DNA of 64,000 nucleotides from Pleodorina starrii (Eukaryota > Chlorophyta > Chlorophyceae > Chlamydomonadales > Volvocaceae). The notes beneath the pieces were generated by a model. That model was not told the DNA's origin. It did not search any database and worked only from the letters and a program-made list of their open reading frames with translations. Numbering within the stretch: position 1 is the first letter of the stretch; each line of letters begins with the position of its first letter. Shown here piece by piece: positions 25,438 through 37,100 of the stretch. The DNA lies in the NCBI GenBank assembly GCA_030267565.1, contig BRXU01000027.1, positions 543,001-607,000 on the forward strand, read 5' to 3'. The position numbers were made by a program, and so were the translations under genes.

Positions 25438-28400
25438 TCATCGCCCCGCCTCAGACCCTACCGCCCCCCCTGCCCCGCTACCGAATCCCCCGCCTGCCAC
25501 CAGTCCGTACTTGCCGGCAGCAGGCTTGGGGTCCAGCACTCGCGACGATGGAACGCCGGCACCAAACGAGAGTGACGACGCTGCGCTGGACGGGCCTCCC
25601 CCGCCGACCCGTTGCGCGGCTGGAGTCGACACAGCTGAACCCATTCCCGAGCCCCCAATCCCCAACCCAGGCGTGACGTGAGAACCCGCGCCGTAGTTGC
25701 TCCGGAACGCCGTGCCAGGCACGGTCGTCGTCGCGCCCTGCAAGCCGCCACCCGTTACCGCCCCAAACCCAGAGCCTTGCCCGAATCCAACGCCGCCGCC
25801 CGCGGGACCAGCCTGGCCACTGGATGCGGTCGCTGCTGACCCGTATGGCCCAACGCCAACAGTCGAGGGGACAGACCCCGTCCCGGTGCCTGCTGCGCCG
25901 CCACCGCCGATTCCCGCCGCGTATCTGCTGCCCGTCGCCCCACCGGTTTTGTAGGCCGAGGCGTGCGTTGCGGGCCCGGCCAAAAGCCCCACGGCCGGCG
26001 TCGCCGCAACGGAGGGCGCGGGCAAGCCGGAGGCGAGGGTGGAAGCCGGGCGGAAGGTGTAGCGTGAACCAGGCACGACGCCACCCGATCCGTGCAATTG
26101 CGCCTGGGTGACCTGAGTACGATAAAGGGGGCACACGTGCGGATACCAAAACTGCTTACTTAGGTGCCAACCCAACCGTTAAACCATGCATGGAAATACA
26201 CTTGTACGCTGAGTTGACCTGCCGCACCCCTAGTCAACGTAATACCGGTATGCCGGTGCATCGATTTCGCTGCTGTTGGAGAAATTTAGGAGAAATGCGC
26301 CGCTTCCCAGCGCCGCAGCCCTTCCCCCACCTACGCGACTCCCCACCTGCTCGTTCAGCCAGCGAATCATGTTGTGGTTGTCCTGCAGCTGCTGCCTGCT
26401 GTCCTCCAGCTTGCCACGTAGCGCCTCGTTCTCCCCCTGCAGCCCGCTCAGCTCCACGCGCTGGGACTCGAGCTGCTGCCCCAGCGCCGTGAGGTCGCGC
26501 ATGGCGTTCGCCAGCGCCGCTTCGCGCTGCTGCAGCTCCTCCTCCTGCCGTACAATGATCGCCGCCTTGCGCTTCGTCTTCTCCTTTGCCAGCCGTAGGT
26601 CCGTCTGCGGCGGAACCCGAGCCACCCACAGGTCAACACGACAAACTTCAGGCGCTTTATCCTTGCGCTATCATGACCACCTGACGTTCAAGCCGCGGGA
26701 TGAGGCGTATCCCCCTGAACCATGCCGGCCCGCTGGCAGCCGCTACCAAGTCCCGACGCCGCGCGCACCGTGAGCTTCTCGATGATCTGGTTGCCCTTCA
26801 GCACCTCGGCCTGCGCCTCCTTGCCGCGCGCTTCGGCAGCGGCGACTGCGTCTCGCAGATCCGCGCAGCGCTGCTCGGCCTGCCGCATCGCGCTCTCCAT
26901 GTCGCGCACGCGGCCTCGTTGCTGCTCCATGACATCCGCCTGGGATTGTGCCTGCAAAGCCCGACCGCGGAGGGACACTCCTCAGCCTTGGGGTCTGTGC
27001 TACCGCAACCTTGTCGCAACACACAACTCGAGCGCGGTAGCGTGCACCACCCAGATCGCACACTCGCTCAACCACCCCAAGGTGACCACCTCATTTCCAC
27101 ATCGTCTAATCTCACAACCAGCCAGCTTCTGAAAGCCGGTGGCCGGACAGAACGACGCCGGGTGATAGGGGTAAGACCCCGGATAGTGTCAAGTGTCCCA
27201 AGGTAATCCCTTGCCTTCTCCTCCAGCGCCAACAGCTTCGCCCGCGTCTCGTTGAGCTGTATCTCCAGCTCATGCTTGGCCATCGACAGCTGCTGGTTGG
27301 AGGCACGCAGCCGCGCGCTTTCGTCGTCCAGGGACCGGTTGCTGCCTTCCGCAGATCCGAGCTTGTGGCTCAGCTCCGACACCTGTCAGTGGGTGGGTGT
27401 CAACTAGTGTTATAGGGCACTCAACGGAGAGTTGCACGAGAGCACCCCGCGAGGCGCTCGAACCCCAGGTCGGAGAGCATCGTGGCAAGATCTCCTCGAC
27501 CACAAGAGCTCCGCTCCATGCGTGGATTATGGGTTGGTATGGGCCCTTGGTGCCAGCCGAAAGGATATGGCATGTCCCCACGGTGCCCCTTCAGGCTGCT
27601 TCCAGTGTGCTTAACACAATCACCACAGGCATGAAAGGGGCCGCGATGCTTCCGCACTGCACACACCTTGGTGTCCAGTTCATACTTGATCTCCCGCAGC
27701 TTCCTGTTCTCCGAGTCGAGCTCACCCAGCCGCGCATTCAGACCGGCGATCTGGTCCCTGAACCGCTTCTCCAGTTCGCCGCGCTCCCTGCACGCAACGT
27801 GCAAATCCAGCTGCTTCATCCAACGTCGACTTTCAGCGCTGCGTTGGACACCGTGGCATTCGTGCCACCATCGCCCACGGACACACCCCGGCTTGCCGGT
27901 ATGGGCGCATGGACCCGGTTGGCCTACTTAATTGTTTCGCGTACTCAGTTTTGCGCCCTAGAGTCGCTGACTGCTACTGTAGTCTGCAGGGTATATGGCA
28001 CCGTCGTCCCTTGGCTGCAGACTGAAATGCCAGCGCGGCGTAGGCCCTTTTGGCACGGCCCTTTCGCAGCGAGCGGAAGCACAAATACTACGGTGCCCTG
28101 CTTGCGCTCCCAGCGAGCGCTCTTACCGCACCTCTCGTGCTGATCTTTTAGTTGAGCCTTCTCGCGCAGCCGCTCCTCGTGCGCTGACGCCTGCTGGGTT
28201 TTGGCCTGCGCCTGCACCTCAAGAAGGTGCTTGTCGTACTGTTCCCGGAGGTCCGCCAATTGCTGACGGCACTGCGTTAGCTGCGAGGAGGCGCTATCCC
28301 GCTCGTCCTGCAGAGGTGCATTGTGGACACGCCAAGGCGTGTCACAAGTGTTATCGGGCGGCTCATTGCAGCCGTGGGCGGACTGACACTGCTGGCGCAC

Positions 28401-29525
28401 CGATGAGTACGCGTAGGGGCGAGCCACGCCAACCGCGGCGGGCTACGGGAGATTCATTTGACTCCAGGCACGCGTACCTTAGTCTTGTCAAGCGTGTCCG
28501 ACAGCTCCTGGCAGTTGGACTTCACCTCCGTGAGCCTGAATGCAAGGAACTGTCGAGGGAAGTGTTGTAGGAGGTTGGCGGAGGACAGTCACAGCGTTGC
28601 GGCACTGCGGCTCCATGGGATATCAGCACCCATAAGTGTCACCCTCTCCGCCTGGATACTCGGCGAGGACTATCATAGATCATGCAGGACTTTGGCCATT
28701 ACATTGCCGAGCGTGTCCCTGCCATGCCTTGCCTGCTTCACAACCGAGTCGTTGCCGGGCCGGAAAGCCAGCGTGATGTGCGGCAGCTGCTTGAAATCGT
28801 TTATCTCCACGATTTTAAAGAGGGACTCGTTGGCGCGCACCATCATCACTGCCTGGAACCTGCCGGATGGAAGGTTTTGTCGGAATGAACAGAGGGACGA
28901 AAGGGGTGGGGCCGTTGTGGGTTGCGGAGTGGGTAAAAGCCCTGTTGGGGAGGGTAGGTAACCTCGGTACCCCCCCCCGTAGTTGCTTTCTATGCCCTAT
29001 AGTGCTACGGAGCATGGGTAACGGTCCCCAATTCCCTCGTGTCCGCGTGCGTTGGCACGCACCTGGGCGAGTCACCCGGCTGCGCGGTGACGCATTTCTC
29101 CAGCAAGCTGATAATCTTCCCCGGGAAGCTGGCGAAGTCCACCAATATGCCCTGGTCATTTTTCAGGCTCTGGAAATCCTCTTCGCTCACTTCAAGCGTA
29201 TGCAAGAAGTACAGGTCGGAGTCGTTGGAAATATGGATGCGGAGTATCTGCTCGCGGAAAACGACAGTATACGTCGCCTCCAGCCACGAAGGTTCACAAG
29301 TTTGGTCGCAGGAAGCCTAAATTACGAGCTCTTCCGCACCCTCAGGTTGTGGTTCTGGCGAGCGAAGCCAGTCAAAATGCGGACTGTCAGCGCCTCATGC
29401 TGGTCCTCCCGGTCCTGCTGCTTTAAGAGAACTGGTACAGGTCTCCAGAACAACGTCGATGATGTCGGTAAATCAAAGCCAATCGGCGCCTTCGGGTCGT
29501 CTACTGAATCGAGAAGGAGAGGCAT
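25438..29525 (-). CDS. SAS6: SAS-6 centriole/basal-body cartwheel protein (BLD12 orthologue)
   Basis: Ten exons join in phase to 716 residues: 29525-29340, 29247-29063, 28859-28733, 28549-28478, 28307-28132, 27787-27667, 27382-27215, 26951-26769, 26604-26347 and 26112-25438. SAS-6 homodimers assemble into the nine-fold cartwheel that templates centrioles. The head domain starts MPLLLDSVDDPKAPIGFDLP and contains DLYFLHTLEVSEEDFQSLK and the conserved INDFKQLPHITLAFRPGND segment; Phe146 of NDF matches the hydrophobic finger used in head-head contacts. From about residue 170 to 490 the protein is a heptad-rich coiled coil. The tail is Gly/Ala/Ser-rich and ends GGAVGSEAGR. Introns 3 and 7 start with GCAAGG (GC-AG class). 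It shares a 184-bp divergent promoter with an F-box gene. Confidence 0.94.
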
Positions 29526-29709
29526 GGCTACACAATTACCACATGTAGGTGTAATGGATACCTGGTAGTTGATGGGGCGCAGTAACCGTGGAAACTGTGC
29601 TGTGAGTCGCGAGCTGTCGTGCCTGCATCGATTGTCAACAAGCCGTACACTTTAAGGGTTATGTCCCCTAGCACTAGCCTGCCCACCCATATCAATCTGC
29701 TGGCTAAAT
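29526..29709. promoter_or_regulatory. Compact divergent promoter, SAS-6 / F-box gene
   Basis: Only 184 bp separate the SAS-6 start codon (29525, minus) from the F-box start codon (29710, plus). Both 5' UTRs and core promoters must fit or overlap here. No TATA box is evident on either side. Confidence 0.65.
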
Positions 29710-32700
29710 ATGCCTCGTCGTTCCAACAAAAAACCCAGTGACGACAGCGACAGCGGCAGTGGGAACGACGACGACGACAGTGGGACTTTGAGCGCGGCGC
29801 GCTACCAGCAGCTGAGGCTCGAGTGGGCCTTATCGACATGGTACGCGGAATTGGGTGGATTTGACTGCGTGCGCCTCGGCGATGTTTGGACCCCCAGGTT
29901 GTCAGCCATCCGCACGGCCCTCGGGTCACGCCTTACTGGCCCCACGTCGCCCCCGCGCTCGCAGGGAACACAACGCACGAGGTACAAGGGAGCTTCAGGG
30001 CCTCTTCGAACGGGCGTTTAAAAAGGACGCCGTAAAGGTACCAGCAGCCCACGCCGCCCAACTCGTAACACGTACCCTTGCCACCGCCCCGCTATCACAT
30101 GCTGAGCACGGTCCGACGGTTCGTGATCCAGGCCGTCCAAGCAGCCATGTTCAGCGACCTGCAGACTGCCTTGCACCAGGCTGAAAGGTAATGCAGCCTG
30201 CCGCCCTGGCAGCGCCGCTTCAGAGGCTCACTGTTGCCGTAGGCACGGGTGAATGTGGAAGCAGAGCCGATTCGCATATAACAAGGGGGAATGTGGAGCA
30301 GAGCAGAGAGAGCAGAGCAGAGCAGAGTTCCCGCCGCCTGGCCTGCGCAAAACCTGCCTCATACGTCCCACACTACAGATGCCTGTGCTGTCCTCAGGAT
30401 GGGGAGGCTCGACCGGACCCTGGACCAGCTCATAGCCGCTGCAGCACGTGTTCTGCCAAAGCAAAAGCGGTACGTTATGACATAGGCATCGCGTAACCAC
30501 CTCCCAGGAACACTTTGAGCGCTGCACCCCCGCGCACATTCGGACTAGCGTCGCGCCTGGTCCTGGGAGGGGCGTGCTTACTGTACCCTGCCTCCGGATC
30601 CGCCTCCGGTTCAACTCGCGACCTAAAGGTGTGTCTGAACGGATGTGGATCTGCGTTCGTTGCGCGCCTCGAACCTACCTGCCACCACTGCCGTACGCCG
30701 CCTGCAGGAACCTCGTGATCGCCGCCCAGAAGCGCGCGGCGGTGCAGATGAGACGGGCCGCGCGGCGAGGTGGGTACACGACGGGTGCGTATCAGTAATG
30801 TGTGTGCAACCCCGCTTCTCGCTCACGCGAAAGAAACAGCGTGTATGTGCCGATGATCGATCGGGTCACACCGAGACCTCCCCGCGGAGCACAGTGTCCG
30901 TCACCGGCTCGATGGCCGCAAGCAGCGCAGGTCTCTGCTGCTGTCGGCTTCCCCAAGCCTGAACGAACTTGAACACCAGCCACCTGCTGCCCGGATGCCG
31001 TCGGCCTTGCCGGGGTCGCTGGGCTTGCAGGCGACACTTCGGGTGGCGACAGTTCGGGGGACGAGGGAGAGGAGGCCTGTGCGCGGGACGCGGCTCTGGA
31101 CGACCTGCCTCTGGAGGTGCTGGATGCGATTTTCGCGCACCTGGGGCCGGTGGAGCTGGCGCGCTGCGGCTGCGTCAGCAGGTTGGTACGGCACTCGGGG
31201 GCGAAGAGAAACGGCTGAGCCGCGTGTCTGGTCTGCATGGGGCTGGACTTCGGCGTTGCGATGCGGTGGGGTGGGGTTTCTGCGCTCCTGGGCGGGCAGG
31301 AACAGGAACCTGCCGGGTGAGCATCAGGATACTTTGGATGTGTGGTCTGTGGTGGCGTTCGCAAATGCAGCAGGGCGAATGGCGGCGTGATAAGGGTCCA
31401 GACCGCTCCCGGTACGCGCGCCGCTCTGGGATTCAGGCGCCGTGTCGTTGCGGAGCGGCCTCCAGCCTGTTGAGCTCTTCGATCCACCGCAACCGCGAAC
31501 CGTGTCATTCATGTGTGGGCCCCATCAGGTCTTGGCGAGACCTTTCGCGCGGCGCGGACAGCGTGTGGCGCGCCCTGTACGACCTGACGTTCCAGCGGAC
31601 AGCCTCAGCCGCCGCACAGCGCAACCCGCCGTCGGCGCCGCGCGACACGGCCACGTGCGCGTATTACGATTTCCAACGTGCGGCAGCAGGTGCGCCCCCA
31701 TCGAAAAAGCTTGCCGTGTGCAGAGCGGGGTTGCGTGGCGTCCACGTCACCTCGCGGCTTGGAGCCCTTGGATGGTCTGAGTGCCCGTGGCTTAGGTGGC
31801 GACCGTTCTTGCACACCGAGGCACTGCAAAAGGTGGTTTGGGAGAGCGGCGCGTGGATGGGGTGTGCTTGGACCCCGAGACCCAATCACCCACGCACCCG
31901 AGTGCAAGCCGGGTATCGTCACTAGGATGCAAGCGACGGCGAATGCCATGAGGTGTGCTATCAGCGGTGGCTCAGGAACCTGTTTGCGCCTCCCTTGACG
32001 GTCTGCATGGGCCTGGAGTTGCCACCATGCGCTCGTGCCCACCTGTGACAGAGTGGGCCGTCATGTTTACTGCGTGTGCGCTCGCAGCATCCTCCTCTTG
32101 CCTGCCGGCGCTACGCCATGGCTAGCGCAGGCTCTGCCCCTCTGCGCCTCCCGCGCATGCTCGCATTGCCCTCCTCGTGGCCGTCATGGTGAAGACGCTC
32201 CGCTTTGCCCCCACGCAGCCCGCCCTCGCGCTCTCCTGCGCTGGTCCGGCCGCGTGATGGGCCCCAGCGGGCCCGTCTGGCTCAGCTCTAGCGCGCTGCG
32301 CCGCATGGCGCCCTGCCGCGTGGCCGCGATGAAGTTTCCGCGCGTGGATCAGGTGCGTGCGGGCCACTGGCGCGCCGGTGTTGGACAGGGGCGCCGGACT
32401 CGGCTGGGGAGTGGTGTGTCCCTGGCCGTCCTAAATGGATTTCGACTTTTGGTCGCAGCGCTGTCGCCGTGGTGCGCCGTGTCTCGGGGTACCGTATACA
32501 GCAGGACAGGGCCCTGCAGAACAAAGCAGCCGGCCGCTGGAAAGGTGCAGATGTGAGACTTGACTGCGCGTCCCTCGCCCCGTGTGATGGCCTCCCGTAG
32601 GTGGTGAGCTGGGCGTGCGGGCGTTCCATCGGCAGCTGCAGCGGCGACAGCTCGCAGGGCTGCAGCAGCGAGAGCAGTGAGGACAGCGACGAGGGCGCTG

Positions 32701-32738
32701 CGTCGCGCATGCGGCTGTGGGTACTGCCTCCGAAATGA
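29710..32738 (+). CDS. F-box protein
   Basis: Nine exons join in phase to 325 residues: 29710-29840, 29965-30037, 30132-30187, 30398-30469, 30708-30769, 31031-31181, 31529-31689, 32219-32352 and 32601-32738. Residues 1-25 are Ser/Asp-rich. Short helical segments follow (RELQGLFERAFKKDAVK, RLDRTLDQLIAAAARVLPKQ). The F-box runs from about 155 to 200: LDDLPLEVLDAIFAHL, ELARCGCVSRSWRDLS, VWRALYDL. It should bind SKP1 within an SCF (CUL1) ligase. The C-terminal 100 residues have no recognised WD40, LRR or Kelch repeats, so the substrate module is unknown; the end is Ser/Cys/Asp-rich. The first five and the eighth exons were placed mainly by phase and splice sites, so small boundary errors are possible. 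Confidence 0.75.
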
Positions 32739-34185
32739 GTCGGGCCCTGTTGGGGATGCGCCAGGAGGCGACGTGAGGTGCTTGGGATGCGGCATTCTTG
32801 CGGCAGCTGTGACCATGTTGCCGGCAATGGCGTGCATGCGGCGCCCGGGGAGGTAGGCGTGCCAATTTGGGTCATCGACGTTGCTGGTGTCGGTGCGGAT
32901 TGTCGAAGGGCCGTTGGGGCCGCGTTCTATTCCCCTTCCATGGCGCTGTAAGGCGCTGTTTCCGCTGATGCGCCAGTTGGTGGTTTTGCGCTCCCGTAGT
33001 TTGTTCTGGGGTGTGTGTGTGTGCCAAGAGCGGCATGAGCAGTTGCAGCCCGTGTAGCTTGCAGGAACAGCGGGCTGCACTGCACTGCGGGTGCGCTGGT
33101 GGCGCACAGTAGCTCCCCCCGATGACAGTCTCCACTGCAAGTGCAGGCCCTAGTGTGTCCAGCACCGGCGGAACACTGGCTGCGATGCTTGTGACACGAT
33201 ACTGGGTAGTGATCGTGCCGACTGGGGCTTCCGGGTGGTAGCGGCCTCGCGACCCCAAGGGATAGTGGCATTGCGAAGCCGCGCTGCGACCGGACAACCT
33301 TGGCGGTGGCCGGGCTGATTACTGATGGGCTCGTCAGCGGCTTAGTCTCGGCTTGCGGGCAGGAGGCATCCGGCCACTCACTCTGCAGGTGCAAATGTTG
33401 AAACCGGTCGTCCCTCACCGTACTCACCGCCGTCCCGTCCTTGGCTGCAAGCTGGGATACTCAACACCGGTACTATTGTGTAACCCAGTTCGTACTGCAC
33501 GGTCCCGTACGTTAGGGCTGCACAGCTTTCAGCAGGCATCCCAAGACGAAAGGAGGCAGTGGCCACTTCGCCCGGGCAGCGCGGGTCGCAGGGCCAAACC
33601 CGTCAAGGCCCGCAGCTGCAACTCGCGCAGATGTTTAAGGCCTTTTATGTCGTGCGCAAGATTGCAATTTACAACGTGCATACCAATGAAGCCGACTGAA
33701 TAAGGAACCCCGATCTAAGCTGGGAGTATTGGAGCAGGCTGTGGATACCTGTCGCAGTTTGACTCTTAAGTAAACATGTCATGGATAAAACAGTAAACAG
33801 CGCAAAATATGCACAACTATTTTCCATATCATCTTAGCCCGGCAATGTCCACAGGGAACCCTCGTAGCCTCGTTCCTATGTCACGACGGCCGTATCGACA
33901 GTTGGCCGGTGTTCACGTTGTCTGACTACATTTGCACTTTCGCTGCTCCTGGCCCGACTTTAATTTTTTTATGCATGCGGAACAGCAATAATAATCTTAC
34001 GTGTTTTGAATAGTTGTGCCGAATCGCACACGCAGAAACGGAAACGAGTGTGAAGTAGTTAAAATGTCGCCGACAGACGATTGAAACGAGTGTGAATTGA
34101 AGTCAGAAATGATACACGCAGCTTTCTGTGAGTTGTTTTACTGGACATAACACTCCCCGTAGTGGGGCTGGTGTGCCGAGCATCC
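32739..34185. other. F-box 3' flank and kinase promoter region
   Basis: No gene. TGTAA at 33479-33483 is the likely polyadenylation signal of the F-box gene (3' UTR about 740 nt). From about 33690 to 34140 the DNA is clearly A+T-richer and should contain the promoter of the kinase gene. A 14-bp direct repeat beginning GAAACGAGTGTGAA occurs at 34041 and 34083. Confidence 0.5.
33479..33483 (+). terminator. Candidate F-box gene polyadenylation signal
   Basis: TGTAA in sense orientation 741 bp past the stop; no earlier copy was found. Confidence 0.45.
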
Positions 34186-37100
34186 ATGTTGACCCTTGGA
34201 GCCACGAAGCTCTTATTGCTGGCAGTCTTCTTGTACTTGTTATACCTTGGTCATGGCCAGCAGCTGCCGTCATCAGCCACCGGCTGTTCCGTGGGACCGC
34301 CAGGTCCCCCGGAAAATCTCGCTACTCTTACGACACAACAGCTGGCGGATGGGCGACTGAATTCTTCATTGCAGAGCTCCTGGGAGTTTGGGGTTGGCTT
34401 CGGCGCGGTGCAGGCTGCCGAAGGTGGGCGTCGCGCGGGCAACCCGGCTAGGGGCAGGGCAGGGCCAGCTTGGCCGCCGCCCCGCGGCGGCCCCCACATG
34501 CTGACGCTTGGGCGGGTTTTCGCGCCGTCGATTGCAGGACGGAACGTGACGCTCGCCTGCATCCTGGCGCTCAACGCCACTGTGTCACAGCCCACCGAGT
34601 CATCCGTCTTCCTGCAGCCAACAGCAATCAACCTCGGCAACGCGACGGGCCTGAGCATGGAAAACGTGCTGCTGAGCACCAACTGCAGCGCTGTACTGGA
34701 ATACCAGACCTTCTTCTGCTCGTCCTACAGTGTGGCCGGCAGCCTAACGGTGGGCGCACACGCAGCCAGGGATGGGGTGCACACGTACGGAACGGTACCT
34801 CATGGCAGGACATCTTCGGCGTGTTGCGGCTCCTGCGAGGGTACAGACTCTCCCCTGACTCGGGGGTTAAAAAGAAGATACCACAGCGGAGACGGAGACG
34901 GCGTTAGGGAGGGGGGCAATTTAGCTTAGACCCAGGCCACTGGTCCCAACGCTGCTGCTTTGGCGGTACAGTCCCATTGCGCGTCAGCACCCTCCCCCCT
35001 GTCGTAAATGGCTGTTCCTCGACGCTCGCCTTTTCTGCCACCCGCTTCCCGCGCTTCCGCAATCGACGCCCTCGCTCGGCGGCTACCTGCCCCGCCCGCA
35101 GCTGCGGCGCGGCGCCGTGCACTTCAGCGACTGGCGCGACGGCTTCACCGCCCTGCGCAATGTGACGCTCACCTGCCAAGACCCCGCAGCGGCGCCGCAG
35201 CCGCCCTGCCGGCTGGCGGCGGTGCAGACGGCCGGGGAGCTGCTGGACGCGTTCGTCAACTACGCGGAAGCGAATGGGGCCAACGCCACGATAATCGTGG
35301 TCGCAGCCAACATCTCCATAACCAACAGGTGCGGAGGCGGAGGCAAAAAGACGGATTGCAGCGAAGGCACCGAGGGGTGGCGTTGGCGAACGGACCAGAA
35401 CCGGAAGGCGGAGGCGGGAGGCGGGCGGGGCGGATGGCCCTTCCATGTGGCATGCAGCCAGCGGGGCGCACCGGCAGCCAGCTCCCAGGGCGCAACAGCG
35501 CAGCGCCCGTACCACGCCGAGGGCGGTCGCGGCGTCAATGATCCCACTCGAGCTGAAGGCTCTTCTCCCGGCGCGTCTGCCTTTCTCCCTCCCTCCTTCC
35601 CTGGAGCGCAACAGCCTTCTCGGGACCGACTTTGGTGCCCCGCCTTGCACCGCCTCGCCTCGTCCCGGCCGGTCCATTCGATGACGATGTCCGCACCGCT
35701 GATTCCCGCGCCGCGAAACTTAACCTCCCCCCTCTCCCTGGGCTCTGATTCTGGCCATGATTCGCACTCCCTCCCTCCCTCCGGGCCGCCCTCCGCAGCT
35801 CCTGGGCCCCCTCGCCCGTGACCGTGTCCAATCAAGTGACCCTGATAGGCTCCTCCCGGCTGTACCGACCGATCCTGGATTTCAACTTAATGGTTGCGCT
35901 GTGGGACCTGCTGTCTTTGGCGCAAGTGACGCTGGTCAACCTCACGTGCGTCAACCTGGCACCCACCTACATCAGCCCGGCCTACCCGCCGTCCATATTC
36001 GGGCCGCTGACGGAGCGCGTGAGGGCGTTCCGAAGGTGGGTGGCTGGGTGGGCGTGGGCGGTGGGGCTGGGTGTGTGGGGCTGTAGGGTGGGGGTGAGGG
36101 AGTGTGGGTGGATGGGTGGGGTGGGGGTGGTTGGCCGCGTCCTGTCGATGGCGCATCACATTCAGTTGATGCGCCCAGGGTTTACCGTAAGCGTAAGAGT
36201 AAGCGAACCGTCAGCAACGCCGAGTTGGACCCGACCCGGCTGAATGTGCGCGGGACGTCGCGGGACGTCGCCACGGGGGCCTACGAGGGGCCTCCCTTGA
36301 CCGCCAGCGCGCGACCCGATGCCGCCTGGCAGCCTCCCGCCCCCCGCCTCACAACACGAGCGGCGCCCTGGCCCCTGCTGCTCGCCTACCCCTCCGCCCG
36401 CCCGCCTGCCCACAGGGCCGACCAGCAGCTTCACATCGTTGACTCGACCCTGGTGGTGCCAAATGAGGAGCTGGTGTATCTCAAGTAAGCTCAGCCAGCT
36501 CAGGCATGGGCGTTTGCATCCCTTGCGGCCGGGGCAATTAGAACGGCCCGGGGCGAGGGAATGCAACGCAGTTACCTGGAGTATTACCTGATGATTACCT
36601 GATATCTCCAGCAGAAAAAGCGCGCGGCCGCGTCGCCGCCAACCAACCCCAGACGGACTGGCACACGACAGCACAAGACCAACATAGACACACAGCCCGG
36701 ACAGCACAGAAGGAACGATGGCTTACTCACCTGCGCTCAGTGGAGAAAGGAATCGGAAAGAAGCGAAGGAAGGGCGTTAGTAACGGCAATGGGGAGCGGC
36801 AATGGGAGCGAGGCAAGGAACGAACAGGCAGGCAAAGCAAAAACCCACAAACGAGCTGGGGCGGCGACGCGGCGCAAAAGAGGGCGGGATGGGAGAGCGG
36901 GGCGGATAAGATGGGATACGGAAGGGCAAAAAGTACGACGGCAGGCTGCGAAGGGTAGGGGAGAAAGTGCAAAGGGAAAGAGAAAGGCAGAGGGAACGGC
37001 AAGGGGAGAAGGCAAGGAGAGCGGCAAAGGGACAACAGAAGGCAAGCGGAACGGATCGCGGGGTAGGGGACGAGGGCGGAGGCGAAGAGAGGGGAAAAGG

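Noticed and set aside
34977..35101. Longer exon 3 of the kinase starting at an acceptor near 35000
   Set aside because: An in-phase acceptor exists there, but the sequence to 35101 is a pyrimidine-rich tract ending CCCGCAG, which fits a branch and acceptor region better; 35102 is therefore preferred, with some doubt.
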